Assembly: GCA_032358165.1 (NCBI GenBank)
Contig: JAALGY010000011.1
Location: 620,001 to 684,000 of the forward strand
Origin: Diplosphaera chodatii
Taxonomy: Eukaryota; Chlorophyta; Trebouxiophyceae; Prasiolales; Stichococcaceae
DNA: 64,000 nt
Direction of reading: 5' to 3'
Within the stretch, counting starts at the first letter, position 1. Every line of letters begins with the position of its first letter. The position numbers and the translations under genes are program-made. The notes under the pieces are model-generated. The model did not search any database and was not told the DNA's origin. It saw nothing but the letters and a program-made list of their open reading frames with translations. Positions 1 through 13,100 of the stretch are shown here, one piece after another.

Positions 1-3000
1 CACTGCCTGCCACCAGCTGCGCAAGGGCTTTGCACGCTGCCTGTTGCGCACAAAGCCTAACTCAAGACAGCGAGTTATCAGGTTTGCACGAACGTGAGGT
101 AACAAGTAACATTTGGCATGTGCAACAATGACTCAGCCTACTCGCACCAAGTATGCGCACCTGCAATGCTGGCAGAGTGTCCGCACTGAAGTCGTTGGAG
201 TGTGGAGCGCACTCGTCGGCCATAGTCTGTATCAGCCGCGTCAGATAAGCTGCCGTGACCTGCCTGTCCAGCATGTCGCGCAGAGCTGCACCGCTGCTCG
301 CCAGCTTGGCTGTCAGATTCAGCGCCTGCAGGCGTGGAGTCGTCTTGCCCACATGTCATATCGCGCTGCGTGATTGCAGATGGTAAGTCGCCCAACACTT
401 GCAAAGCAGTGCGGAACTGCATTCACCTGCACTCGGGCATCCTGGCCCCGCATATTCTTCTGCCCTTGCAGCACTTGAAGCATTGGTTTCAGCTGCCCCA
501 TCATGGGTTTCAGCTGAAACAGGAGCTCCTGGTAGCCTTTCCTCCCGCGAGTCACTCCCGGAAGTTTGCCTTCAAGGGTCGCATTCATTGCATTGGCCTG
601 CAGGGTTACAGCCTGGAGCTCTGCACGACCCAGCCCCAGGTGCTTGTGTACTGCCTTGCAGCTGAGCTCCAGCAGCGCGTCTGCAGGTGGCGGATGCCCT
701 GCTGCCTCAGCCACTGCCGTCGCTTTGGCCTGCAGATGGGTGTCATGAAAACTTGCTCAGCCGATCAGCATGGATTGTCGTATGAGGTGTACGCGGACTC
801 ATGGTCGATATCTTCGTGGACACAGCATAGCAAGGCGTGGCATTGATGGCCACCTGCTCAGCAGGTCATGGCACTGATAGCAACAGATCACATCAGAATC
901 AGCAAGGGAATCACCGTCGCCGTTGCCACTGCAATCAAGGCGCCGACAACTGCTCGCAGCGGGCCCAGCACGCAGTCGGCGCCCTCAGGCTGAGCACTAG
1001 CCCGCTGCAGGGCGGAGTGCATGTGCTCGTTAGGGATGTCCACGTAGTCGAGCAGCGCCTCGGCAAGTGCGACCGTGGACGGCTGCTGCAACGCGGCTGC
1101 GGAGTCCCGGCCCTCTGCTGCCGCCTTCACCGCTGCGGCCGCGACGCCAGCCAGCCGTGTGGCAGCCGTGAACAGCTGCTTTGCAACGCTGCTAAACCCT
1201 GGCGGCTCTTCCAGCCATGGCAGCAGTGTGCGCAGTCCAGCCGCAAGAGCCGCTTGCCACCGCGCCTGCAGAGGCGGTGCAGGCACATCAGTGCTGCAGG
1301 TGCCGTTGCTGCGTGGCTCCCTGCCGAGCCCGCTGCCGAGCTTGCTGTCGGTGTGGGGTCTCAAGATGCGAGCCACATCCTCGGCATGGATGGACAGCAG
1401 CTCGCTGACGTTGGTCAGGTCTGTCATGACCTGCATGACCATCGATGTCATCGTCAGGATGCATGTGGGCAGGGCGACTTGAACGGCACTTCAATGGTGT
1501 GCAGCCATTTGACGGCATTGCTTACCTGTTCGTTGGGGCGTGAAGAGGGATCGGGCAGCGCATGGTCATGCAGAGCGCTCAACGTGCACGACAGAAAGGC
1601 ATCGACGTTTTCCTTTGGCGCGGTTTGCAGAGCGCCCTCGACGAGTGGCATCTGCAGCCAGCGCATGCGCTGAGTGAGCGCATGGTACGATCTCTGGGTG
1701 ACATTCAAGAACATGGAGCTGCTGTATGCGGTATGCTTGTTCAAAGACAACAGCTGGAAGGCTAACGGTGCCCCACCTCATACAGCGAGGCACAGCCGAC
1801 GTGCGGAGGCTTGCCAGTCCGTGCAGCATCGCGGACAAGGGCACCCACTGCTTGCAGAGCCAACGCTGCGACTGATGAGGTTAGCATTTGCACCTGCAAT
1901 GCGATCAACCATCATCAGCACCCGACACAGGTCGAGGCAAGTGCTGCTGCAACCATGTTGCTGCAATTGTGCTGGGTGCCTCAGCACCTGCGCTTCCTGG
2001 TGTACAGCGCCCAAGGCCAAGAGAGCCTCGCTCAGCACCCCGTAAGCCATTTCGTGCTGCCTCAAGTCGGTGAATTGTGGCAGAGGCTCGGCAGGCGAGG
2101 AGTCTGGTGCTGCCCGCAACGTACCGTCCATGCTGTGGCAGTATGCCACGATGGCAGCAAGCCGCTCAATGCTGGCATGTGGCATGCTGGCTGCATTTTC
2201 ACCTGTGAGGTGGGCTACACCACCCAGTGCCCAGAGCTGTCCCTCTGTTGGCGACTGCCAGTGGGGCTGATGTAGGTCATCGGCCAAGACCCTGGCATGA
2301 AACACAGCACGCATTGCTGGCTCGAGCGTTACATGACGGCCATGTATGGGGTCACATTGCACCTGGACACCAGGCAGTGCGCAAGCTCGGAGCAAGGTTT
2401 GGCTTTGTGACATGGGACTCACTCGAGGCAATGCTCTGCAGCACCCTGCATTTGGAGCCATGCCTGGCCAAGTGCTTGATCATCCTCCTCCTCAGGAAGC
2501 GAGTCGGACACTATGTACGTACACGTATACGTCGCCAGCAGCACTGACGTCACCAGGCTGACAGTTGCGAAGGGCTCTGCGGTGTGCAGGTCGCGGGCGA
2601 CGCCAGGCTGCCGCAGCAGGGCACCGATCTGGGCAGCAGACGGCACCAGGCAGGCCAGCACCTCACGGTCGGGGTCATCATGCAGCCAGCTGAGCTGCAG
2701 CGCAGGCAGGAGCACGGCGTCAGAGATTGATTGAAGCGCATGGGCACCTGTATGTGACCACACTGCTGGGTGCTACACAGGGGCACGTTGCCAAGCTCGG
2801 GTCCAGTTTCCAAGTGCTGCAATAGGACAGTGCGTATTGCACCTTGCCAGCGCGAACAACAGCAGCCAGCGCTGCAGGTGCAAGCTGCGGATCCTCGTGG
2901 GCTACAGTCAGCATGCAGCCCGTCTTCTCCTCAGTGGACATATCCAACATGACCCTGCACAGATATGACCGACACAGCCAACTGTCACCCTGTATAGTGC

Positions 3001-3224
3001 ATCACCAGTGGCTATGCCTGCATGGAAAGGCACCTGCAGAATGTGAAATGTGCTGTGGCCGTTGCATGCAAACATTGAGGTGCCTCCCATGGCTCGTGCC
3101 TGCCTCCGCTGAACATGCTGACGAGGACATCGGTCTGGGACTCCTGAGGACACCGAGCAGCCACCTCCTGCTGCACCGCCTCCACCACACCCGGCTCGGC
3201 CAGAGGTGTACCAGATTTAGCCAT
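1..3224 (-). CDS. U-box array unit 1, 3' part missing at window edge
   Basis: This is the left-most member of the array, cut in exon 10, so its linker and U-box lie outside the window. Exons on the minus strand, 5' to 3': 3100-3224, 2843-2954, 2423-2694, 1988-2291, 1777-1893, 1526-1651, 915-1430, 427-729, 161-325 and <1-40. All phases agree and no stop interrupts about 693 residues. The start codon at 3222-3224 begins MAKSGTPLAE. Intron 1 has a GC donor (AG/GCACGA). Exon 8 is 303 bp against about 180-189 bp in the other units; the extra residues include a duplicated QLKPM motif. The protein is alanine- and leucine-rich, probably an alpha-solenoid (inference). By homology to its neighbours it should end in a U-box and act as a ubiquitin ligase; that end is not visible. 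Confidence 0.85.
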
Positions 3225-4915
3225 CCCGCCGCCTGATATGTGTGTCAACCTGAATCGTCCTGAAGACACATGCAAAGCCTCGTATCACATTGTAATGCAA
3301 GTACGGTGTTGCTCGCTTGCAACAGACCTCTCATATTCTGGAAGGTATCTGGTTGTCACACCTGCGCTCAGGCGGCACAAGAACCGCAGATGCTAGAACC
3401 GTACACAGCTCGTGCTGACCATACCTCGCTGCTGTATGTTGGCACTGCGCTGGCAAGCTCTCCCTATGTAGATGCCTCAGGCCTCCAGTTCACATCCCTG
3501 TAGACTCGCGTTGCCCCGTGTTGCATGCAGGCGTGCACACTGCTCAGCTGGGTTGCTACAGTGATGCAGGTCGTGCCAACAAAATTTGACAGAGTCCATT
3601 TGTTTGCTAGCTATGCTGCCGCTGCCATATGTATGGCCAATCCGAACATCCGAGTATCCCGTGCACTGATCAATGTTGAGCTATTGTGCCTGTGGAAGTG
3701 GTACTTCCTACGGGCTACAATGCAGCAATGCAGGGTTTTGCCTCCTGCCGGTCTGCAGTAATTTATCACTGGTCATTTGGCTCTTATTTTGCACTCATTT
3801 GCTGAACATAACGGTAGGACAAGATGGCCTTTCATGAGCCTCAAGATGCGTGCTCTGGTATCAGCACACCCTGCCGTGGATTAATTCGCTGGGCTCAAGG
3901 ATGCCGTCGGTCATGACGACATCAGCGCATGTGTAAGGTTGACTGACGGTAGAAAGATGAGACGGCACGTTCGTTCGCATTTTCTGAGGTCAGCAAGGAG
4001 CATGTGCGATTCCGGGCAATGGACGGGGGGGAGATATGCATTGCTGGCTGGAGCGCCATGCCTCCATCAGCAGTCAAGGCTGGCTACGTATGCGATGGGG
4101 AGCCCAGTTGTAGGTGCTGCGACAGCCTGTCTGGCAGTGATGGAGCTTTAGTGGACTGGCGCCTGTAAAGTGAGTCAGTTTGAGCCATGTCTGCATGCCT
4201 CATGTACATGAGCGCGTTGGTGAACTGCCGGCTGCTGGTGGCATGATGCAATGTCACCACGGAGCTGGTGTATCTACCATGCAGCCTGCGGTGCAGCAGA
4301 GTAGCAGTCACGGTGTACGCAACTGCACCTGGATACATCACCCCGCGCAATGCTAAGGTGATGGCTACCGCTGGGGCAGGCACTCACAGCAGGCGGGTTT
4401 GCGTTCTATCTGAAGCATGGCAGAGTGCAGGCTGTTTCACACGATGGACTAGTAGAGAAAGCACAACAAGCACACAGCACATGCTCTACGCCTGCTTCAT
4501 CTGACAGTACCCAACCAGGGCCGTAGGCGTCAGCAGCTCCCAACGGGAGGCTTTGTGTACATGGACATGTAGCTGACCGTCTGCAAGGCATGGAGCGGGC
4601 AGGTGCAGCTGCGCACTGAATGCATTGGCTGCCAGCAACACTGCTACACAGCTGCAGGCTCTTCAACGTTTGAAATCGTGTATTGTCGACATGCAGGCGC
4701 TATAATGACATGCTCTGCAGCAGTAAGCAAAATCCGGCTTCAGGATAGTGAGATGCGCAGATCCAATGCTAAACGATGACGGGCAATTTGGTAGATGGAG
4801 AGGTTACATGGTTCATGGTTGAAGGATACATCGACAGGACAGCACACATATGTGCACAGTGCAAATGTTGCCAAGATGCAGAGTAGGAACACAAAGGAGG
4901 TGCTCTGCTGCTGTC
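3225..4915. other. Spacer between units 1 and 2
   Basis: This 1.7 kb spacer is about twice as long as the other spacers in the array. It should hold the promoter of unit 1 and the 3' end of unit 2. A TGTAA-type signal for unit 2 is seen on the minus strand at 4803-4807, about 110 bp past its stop. No open frame here resembles a known protein or any exon of the array, and no repeat or RNA gene was recognised. Confidence 0.5.
3416..3434 (-). promoter_or_regulatory. Conserved 5' donor-like element, unit 1
   Basis: On the minus strand this reads CAGCGAG/GTATGGTCA and lies 192 bp upstream of the start codon. The same element precedes units 4-9. It has the form of a 5' splice site and may be the donor of an intron in the 5' untranslated region. 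Confidence 0.45.
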
Positions 4916-7900
4916 TCAAGCTTGCCGCTGCAACACTGCCTGGATGGTATTGCGCGGCGCATGGTTTGGAATCAGCTCACGACGAGCAAGGGGCTGGCGG
5001 GTCATTGGCGAGACTTCACCATTGGCATCAAGCCACGCTGTGATGGCGGCACGGCTGTACGTGTGGCCATCGCTGCACATCACAGGGTCCTCCATTACCG
5101 CCTGCATACAAGAGGCAGGACACACTGCTCGTGTCGATGGCAGTGGGAACAGCTACACTGACCGGCATAGGTACCCAGGCCGTGACACACGGCCCCTCAC
5201 CTTTGTCAGCGGGCACACCATCCAGTCGTCCACTGACTGCTGGCCGTCTGAAGCAGCTGCGGAGCTGCTGGCTGCTGCAGCACCAGGCCTCTCAAGGCGC
5301 AGCTGCTGCATGTCTGCTATTGCCACTGCCACACGACTGCTGGAGTCAGCAGCATGAGTTTGGGGGTCAGCAGAAATGCGCTGAGCGGGCCGCTGCTGGC
5401 AGAGGTCAGCTGCCGCAGCAGTGGGCGCTGGCGTTGCTGCTGCCTGCTCTGCTGCCGCCTTCTTGGTCTTCTTTTTGGCCCGCTTTTGTGCCGCTTTGCT
5501 GGGCCTGCTCTTCATTTGCTGCTCCTCCTCCTCCTCCTACCACATCGCGAGCATGGCACCAATTTGGTCTGCACACGATCTGGCTGGCACTGCAGCTGCC
5601 CCCATGCACATGTAGCTGTCAGTCTTTGCACTCAGGCCTTCAGCTGTGACTCAATAATCACCAGGAGCATCTGCATGGCGAGGTCTGCGTCAGCTTGCGA
5701 GCGTCGCGGCACGTGTGCAGCGCCAGCTGTGCTTGCTTGCGCATGGCCCTGCTGCCCACCCTGCAGCGCATCGTCCACCTGCTGCAGGGCCTTCTCGCCC
5801 AGCGTGCGCAGCCGTTTGGGCTTGTCCCGCAGATCCTGCTCAGTCATTGTGCAGTGCTGCACCGTCATGCAATACTGGCCGTAGGTTTTCGCAGCATGCA
5901 AGGCCGCGTACACAGCTGCAATGTTTGCAGTCCAATACAGGCCTGGGTTATCTTGACACGACACCTGCACTTCACCTGTCGCACAGCGGCTGCAACCTCC
6001 GGCCATGCCAGTCCGCCAGCATCGCTGGCGCCCATGCACTGCTCTCTGGCAGCGCTGCTGCCTGCCACCAGCTGCGCAAGCGTGTTGCACGCTGCCTGCG
6101 CCAAGCGAAAGTGATACATGATCACCAGGTTGTGCGCACAGTCTGTGGACTCACCAGCGGGTTCTACAGTCAGCTTCTGATTCCGAGTGTATGATCGATC
6201 GTGCTTGCATGCACCTGCAAGATCAACGCGCTGGCAGCTCTGTAGCCCACCTGCCATGCTGGCATATCGGCCAACTCCAACCCAGCATATGTATGCTTGT
6301 TGTGTGTGCCCCAGTCGTGTATCAGGGTCGTCAGCTTGGCTGCTGTAAAGTGACTGTCAAGCATGATGCGAGCAGCTGTGCCGCTGCTGTGCAGGTCAAC
6401 CGTAAGCTCCAGCTTCTGCATGCATCGGGCAAAGGCTAGTCGGCCGGCTACTGCCTCCACTTCAGGCTTCAATTGTTGTGTTGCAAGGGTGCGCCATCCA
6501 TGCAAACACCTCAACAGCATCAGCATACTAGATATTGGCACAAAGCCCACTCTCACGACTGACATCAACCTCCTACTTCTTGTTTGGCCCATGGGACAGC
6601 ATGCAAGCACTACAAAAGGGAGGTCACCTCCGAAATTGGTTGATTAAAGGCTGGTCGGCCGCTGGATGCTTCCTGATGTGGCATAAGCGCAAATGCATTC
6701 TCTGCACACGCCAGTTGCAGCTTGGAGGGATCTGCCGCCCTGCAGGCGACATCCAGCAGCGCCTCTGGCAGCGGCGGCTGCCCCGCTGCCTCCGCGGCTG
6801 CCGTGGCGCTGGCCTTGGTTGTGTTACAGCAAAGCATCCTCTCAGAAACTGAAGCAGGCATGGCCCCGCATCTGTACCATTGATATATGTGGCATGGCAT
6901 GGCATGGCCTGGCGTGGCCTTGCGCCAGTGCCCATCTGCAAGCCACATGGTGACACGTGCAAACGCTAGCATGGTACAATTGATCACAGGGACGATGACA
7001 TACCGTGCAGGTGGCCAGTGCATGAAAGGCGCTGCCAACCGCTCGGAAGGTGCCCACGATGTTATTCACACCCTCTGGCTGGGCTTGGACCCAGTACAGA
7101 GCATGGCAATAGTACTCCCGCGGGACATTCAGATAGCTCTCCAGTGCCTCGAAAAGCGCAAGCGTCGGCAGCTGCTCCAGCACGGCTGCTGGGTCTGCAC
7201 CCTCTGCTGCCGCCTGCAGCGAGGCTGCTGCAGGGCCAGCCAGGTGTGTGGCGGCTTCAAAGAGCCTATGTGCAAGCTCCGAAGCATGCTGCAGCTTGAC
7301 CAACGTGAGCAGCACCCTGCGCAGTGCAGCTGCAAGAGCCGCCTGCCACGGTGCTTGTAGGGGGGGTGTGTGCAGCACGCTCGTCTTGAGACGAGCGTGA
7401 TGGTGGGCACTGGCGCAGCTGGTGCTGCGGGGCATGCCGTCAAGCTTGCTTCTGGCGAGGCTTGCCAGACAGCGAGCCACCACTGCGACATGGAGTGAGA
7501 GCAGCTCGCTGACGTGCAGTGCGTCTGCCGTGACCTGTAACAGCAGATAACTAGCAGTGCTCAATCATGCAGCGCATTTGACGAGACGCTGCAAAGGTGG
7601 TTCGCTATCGATGATGTCAGAAATCAGCACCTGCTCATCAGGGTGGGGCCAGGGGTCCGGCAGCACATGATCTTGCAGGGCACCACAGGTGCACAAGAGG
7701 AAGGAAGTGACGCTGTCGTGCGGCGCGGTTAGAAGAGCAGCCTCGACCAGGGGACCCTGCAGCCAGTGCGTCAGTGCACATCTGCCCTACCTGTGCAAAG
7801 GTGTCGAGGTGGCAGATATAGACAGCATGCTTCCTCTCAATACGCCTGCTGACTAAGCGCAGGAGCCCACCTCATATGGTGCCATCCAGTCCGATACTGG

Positions 7901-9285
7901 CGGCTTCCCTGTCCGCACAGCCTCTGTGACTATAGTGTCGAGTGCTTGCAGTGCTGACGCCGCAGTCGGTGGGGCCAGTGAATGCACCTGCACCGCAATC
8001 ATGACGTTCATTAAACAATTTGCTTGAGCGCAAAGTGCTACATCGACGCACGTGTCACAAATACCGCAGCACCTCATGCAGGACGCCCAAGGCTACTAGG
8101 CCAGCCACAATCGCCCTCAATGCCAGCGAATGCTGGTTGAGCCACAAGGTTTGATCGCAGCTGCATCAAGCACAGGGTCTGCTGGCACTGTCCGCTGCAA
8201 GACGACCATGTTACAGCAGTATGCCACGATGGCAGCAAGCGACGCTGCGCTGCCAGCTGGGAGGCTGTCAGCATTGTGGGCTGCTAACAGCCTAGCAGAC
8301 TCAAAATGAGGAGCGGCCAGGCACTTGGCGGGTGCCAGCGGGGCTGCTGCAGGTCAGCAGCCACAAGCCTGCCATGCAGAATTGCAGCAGTTACACGAAC
8401 ATTGCTGTCCTCTGCACAACAGCGGTCTCAAGCCTGGCTGCCGATGAAACTGTGTCAGCTATGTGCCAGTCAGACAGGCACTCTTGGTGCGCACTGCTGG
8501 CCAGGACTCACTTGAGGCAGTGCTCTGCAGCGCCACCCATATGGCGGAAAGGTTCAGCGCGCCGCTCCTCAGGTTCGTCCTGCGAGGAGCAGTGCACGCC
8601 AGAGGCGCCCCACAGCACCGACATCACCAGGCTGACAGCTGCCTCGGGCTTCGCGGCGTGTAAGTCGGCGATGAGGCCGGGCCGCTGCAGCAGGGCACCA
8701 ATTGAGCCGCAAACGAGGGCAGGCAGGCCAGCACCCTCTGGTTGGCGTCGCCGTGCAGCCAGCTGAGCTGCAGTGCATGCATGGCGCAGTGTCAGCAGCT
8801 GCTGAGTGCACGTTCTTAGCCCTCTGCTGGCAATCTACAGTGATACCAAGCAGGGCACGTTATCAAGCAGTAATCAGCTGTAACGCAGAAACTGCAGTGC
8901 CCACATTGCCTGTGCGAACAACGGCGGCCAGCGCAGCAGCTGCCAGCTGTGGACTGCTTATGGCAATTGTCAGCATGGTGAGGGTCTTGTGTTTAAGTGT
9001 CTTATCCGACATAGTCCTGCATTTGATGGTGATGAGTTGAGAACTTGCACATACAGTCATATTCGTACATAACCGACCTGCAGCCAGAATTTTGCACCAT
9101 TCTGCCTTGCACATGCAACGCGAAGATTAGGTGTACAAGGCTGCAGATGACACAACAAGGTCCTGCATTTGCCTGCACCTGTCGATCAAGCTGCAGAGGA
9201 CATCGACCTGGGACTCGGGAGGGCAGCGTTCAGCCACGTAAGTTTGCGCCGCCGCCACCATGGCTGCATCGTCTGCAGCTGCCAT
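4916..9285 (-). pseudogene. U-box array unit 2, frameshifted
   Basis: Exons, 5' to 3': 9179-9285, 8905-9016, 8512-8767, 8073-8368, 7871-7987, 7631-7756, 7004-7534, 6628-6813, 6251-6415, 5976-6095, 5662-5835, 5201-5536 and 4916-5101. Exon 3 is 256 bp where phase requires 3n+2: the family motif before IGALLQRPG is missing one base near 8700. Exon 4 is 296 bp where 3n+1 is required and changes frame twice, near 8293 and near 8147. The rest is open, and the C-terminal linker and U-box (CPLTK then AVMEDPVMCSDG) look intact, so a downstream fragment could still be coding. Intron 1 uses a normal GT donor. Either this is a recent pseudogene or the assembly has several base errors; transcripts would decide. 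Confidence 0.75.
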
Positions 9286-10103
9286 ATCACCTGCAAGGCA
9301 CCTTTTCAGTGATTCAGGTGTGCGTGGGTGGGATTCTCTATCGGGCGCACCTCCTGACCAGCTCAAATAGTTTGGGCGTTTCAGTGTGCATGCAGCTGAG
9401 GTGCACATTATTGTGACCTTGCATAGCTGGTACCAAGCTGACGCGCAAACCTTGTTGCCAAGTACACAAAGCAGGGAGGCCCTTGTTACGCTAACGGTGG
9501 CTCCTTGTCACACCTTGAAGCCCTGGCTTACACACTGATGAACCTCATGCACCGTTCGAGATCTGTTTCTAGGTTGGCCAAGATGCAGATGCATGCTCTA
9601 ATGCGCTGCAGCATCGTCAGCAGCGCAACATAGCAAGCCGGCCAAACAATGATGCGATGCCTTGCCAAACAGAGCGAGATGGTATCGTGCGTGTATGCTC
9701 ACCGCTTTGCCAAGCTGGCCAAGCTAACGTGCGTAGCTTGGTGCGAACTTGAACCAGAAGTGATGTGGACTATCTGTCTCACGCTGCAGTGGGAAGGGTG
9801 TGCAGTTGGCTACTTTGAGACCAGCAAGACCATCCAACATTAAAGGGGCAACTGCATTCTGGCAGTGCATGTCTGCTCTGTTGCAGCACATCACTCAGCC
9901 AATTGACATTACTACTATGAGCCCAGATGTGATGTCTCTCAGCAGCCCCCGTGCCGTGCATTTTTCCGCCGAATCCCAGGATGCGGCCGACAACTATGAA
10001 GGGGCCCTGCAGGGGTTGATATGGCCTTGGTTCATGTCAAGATGGTTTTGCAGCTTCTACGCTCGGACACAAGCTCGCGGCGCCTACACCCCTCAAACAG
10101 CTC
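9286..10103. other. Spacer between units 2 and 3
   Basis: About 0.8 kb. I see no CACGTG box here and only a weak match to the conserved donor-like element around 9413. No gene, repeat or RNA was recognised. Confidence 0.5.
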
Positions 10104-13100
10104 TCAGCTAGATCGAGCTCGTTGCTGCAACATTACTGCCTCAATGAGACTGCGCAGCGCATGGTTTGGGATGAGCTCATGGCGAGCAAGCGGCTGGCTG
10201 GTCAGTGGCGAGATGTGTCCATTGGCGTCCAGCCAGGCCGTGATGGCGGCACGGCTGTAAGTGTGGCCATCGCTGCACAGCACAGGGTCCTGCATCACCG
10301 CCTGCAGACATCAAACGACACAATGTTCTGCCTGGACTCGTAGGATACACAGCCATGCTCCACCCGCAGGTGCATATCTACCCCACCTTTGACAGGGGGC
10401 ACATCATCCAGCTGTCCGCTGACTGGTGCTCGGTAGGTGCAGCTGGCGGACAGCTGGCTTTCGCAGCAGCAGGTGCATCCAGGTGCAGCTGTTGCCTGTC
10501 TGCCACCCCGCCACTGCTGCTGGGTCCACCGGTACGGGCCTGAGTGTTAGCGTTCAGGCTGTGAGAGGGCTGCTGCTCGCTGGAGTCTGCTGCTGCAGCT
10601 CCTGCTGCTGTCACCGCTGCAGCTGCTGGCCCCGCCACCTGCTTGGCTGCTGCTTTCTTCCTGGCCCGCTTCTGGGCCGCCTTGCTAGGTCTGCTGTTGG
10701 TTTCTCCTTTCTCCTCCTCGTCCTGTGCGACCCGTGGGAACTATCTGCCGCAATCTATTTTGCCGTCCAGTTCTACTCCGTTCCCAGATTATGCTGGTGC
10801 CTCCACCGCATCTGCTGAACCAAGGCTCGTGAGCATTGCAGAGGCGATCATCAGCGATATCTCACTATGCGCACCAGCAGCTCCTGCATTGCGAGGTCTG
10901 CATCTGCCTGCGACCGCTGCAGCATGGGGGCATCGCCTTTGGAACTGCCAGATGTGCAGGCCTGCAGCGCCTGCTCCACCCGCTGCAGGGCCTTCTCACA
11001 CAGCGTGCGTATATGTGCCGGCTGCCCTTGCATCTCCTGTTCAAGGCACGTCAACAACGTCAAGGTGTTACGGTTGAAACCTCAGCGGTACTACGTAGCA
11101 AGCAGCAGATGGGCAGAGCGAGACTGATGAGAAACAGTGTTCTGCACCAGTGCTGGCGTGCCTTGGCAGGACACAAACAGCTCACCTGCCGCACGATTGG
11201 CGTGATGTCTGGCCATGCCGCTCTGCCAACGTCGACTGTGCCCATGCACTGCTGCTGTGCAGTGCTGCTGCCTGCTACCAGCTGCGCAAGCGCTTTGCAC
11301 GATGCCTGAGGCGCAGAAATATAATGTCATCACAGAAGTTTTTTGACATACAGCATACCAAAGGAGGACAGGTTGACACCGTGCAGGCATCGATGCATCT
11401 GATATGACAAGGCTGCAGACCATGCCGTCAGCATCGACCATCATGCAGACGTCACACCAGCACACCTGCAAAGCTGGCAGATTGCCCGGGTGGAAAGTGC
11501 CTGGATGCGGCGAGTCGGGCTTCACCAATTTGTGTATGAGAGTCGTCAAGAAGCCGCTGCATAGTGCTTGTCAAGCATGCTGCGTGCGGCTGCGCCGCTG
11601 CTGTGCAGCTCGCTGATCAGGGCCGGCGTCTGCAAAAAGGACCAAGACGTCAGCTGCTGCTTTTATCCCGGCTATCATGTTATCACTGCAGGGTGGTGGC
11701 TAGGCAAGCAATGACAGCACTGTTGCCGAGTATCGCTGCCCGCACTGCTGACAGGCATGCCAGCTTTGCACACGTGGGTTTGTAGAAGGTTTATGTGCAC
11801 CTGTGACAGGGCGATGGTTATGTGCTGATGCCCCCAGGACGACCCCACAGTGCCCTGCACATGCGTCAACTCGCGCTCTGCAAGCCCCAGCTGCATCTGC
11901 GCTCTGACTGCTGCTCTGCAGCCGCAGCACAGCAGCGCCTCTGATGGCGGCGGCTGCCCCGCTGCCTCTGCGGCTGCTGTCACCTTGGCCTTCACAGCAT
12001 GTCCGACAGTTATCATCTCAACAGCAGCTTCTGCTTGGTGCTCTGGCAGTGCCAAGCTGTGGCATGACAGAGTGGTATAAGTTGACACGCCCATGGCACA
12101 ATGTATTTGGTCACATCAGAGGACCACATGGGGTTGGATGCACAACTGGTACTCTTGTGCCAGTGAAGCAGAGTCACCGTGGCCAGTGCCAGCGTCTTGA
12201 GTGCGCCGGCAACCGTCCGGAAACCGCCCATGACAAAGGCTACGGCATCAGGCCAAGTGCGGCCCCGCTGCAGAGCGCACTGGATGTGCTGTGCAGGGAC
12301 GTGCATGTAGCTCTCCAGCGTATCAGCGAGGGCAAGTGTCGATGGCTGTTCCAGCGCCGCTGCCAGATCTGCACCGTCTGCTGCTGCCTGCAGCGCGGCA
12401 GCTGCAGGGCCAGCCAGCTGAGTGGCAGCACCGAACAGTACGTCGGCAATGTCACTATCACCTGGCAGGTGGTCTAGCCAAGGCAGCACCGTCCGCAGCG
12501 CATCTGCAAGAGCGCCCTGCCATCGTGTCTGCAGCGGGGCCGCGTGCAGGATGCTGACGTGCTTGCCGCTGCCGCCGGTGCTGCGGGGCTTGCTGTCAGT
12601 TCTGCTGACAAATTTGCTGCTGGCACAGGCCTCAGTGACAAATTTGACGTGGGTGCACAGCAGCTGGGTGACCCGGGTCCGGTGCCTAACGACCTGCAAC
12701 ACCGGCGCTGAGCATCACAAGGCATCCAGATAACGCAGGTGATGAGGCACTGCGCTGTCACAGCCAATGTAGTATCACTCCTACCTGTTCAGTGGGGCGA
12801 GATTCGGGGGCTGGCAGCACGTGATCGTGCAAGGCGCCACAGATACATGATAGAAAGGCATCCGTGCTTGCTTCTGGCACATTGTGCAGGGCGATCTCCA
12901 CTAGGGGCACCTATGTGCCGCCAGTGCAGAGCCTGATGACGGAAGTATCGTGCGCTGTGCGGAAGGCATCTGATGCAGCCTGAGTGAACCATCAAATTCA
13001 AGGCAGAAACTCAACCTACCGTGTACAGTTGGGCATATTCGGGTGTTGGAAGCTCCCCAAGTTGCACAGCATTTGTGATCAGAGTGTTCATTGCTGGCAC

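Noticed and set aside
837..1673. Plus-strand open frame of 278 codons
   Set aside because: Antisense to exons 6 and 7 of unit 1; no family resemblance, and similar plus-strand frames recur opposite coding exons because of codon bias.
3939..4383. Small open frames in the long spacer as possible genes
   Set aside because: No family motif, no splice pattern shared with the array, and composition like non-coding spacer.
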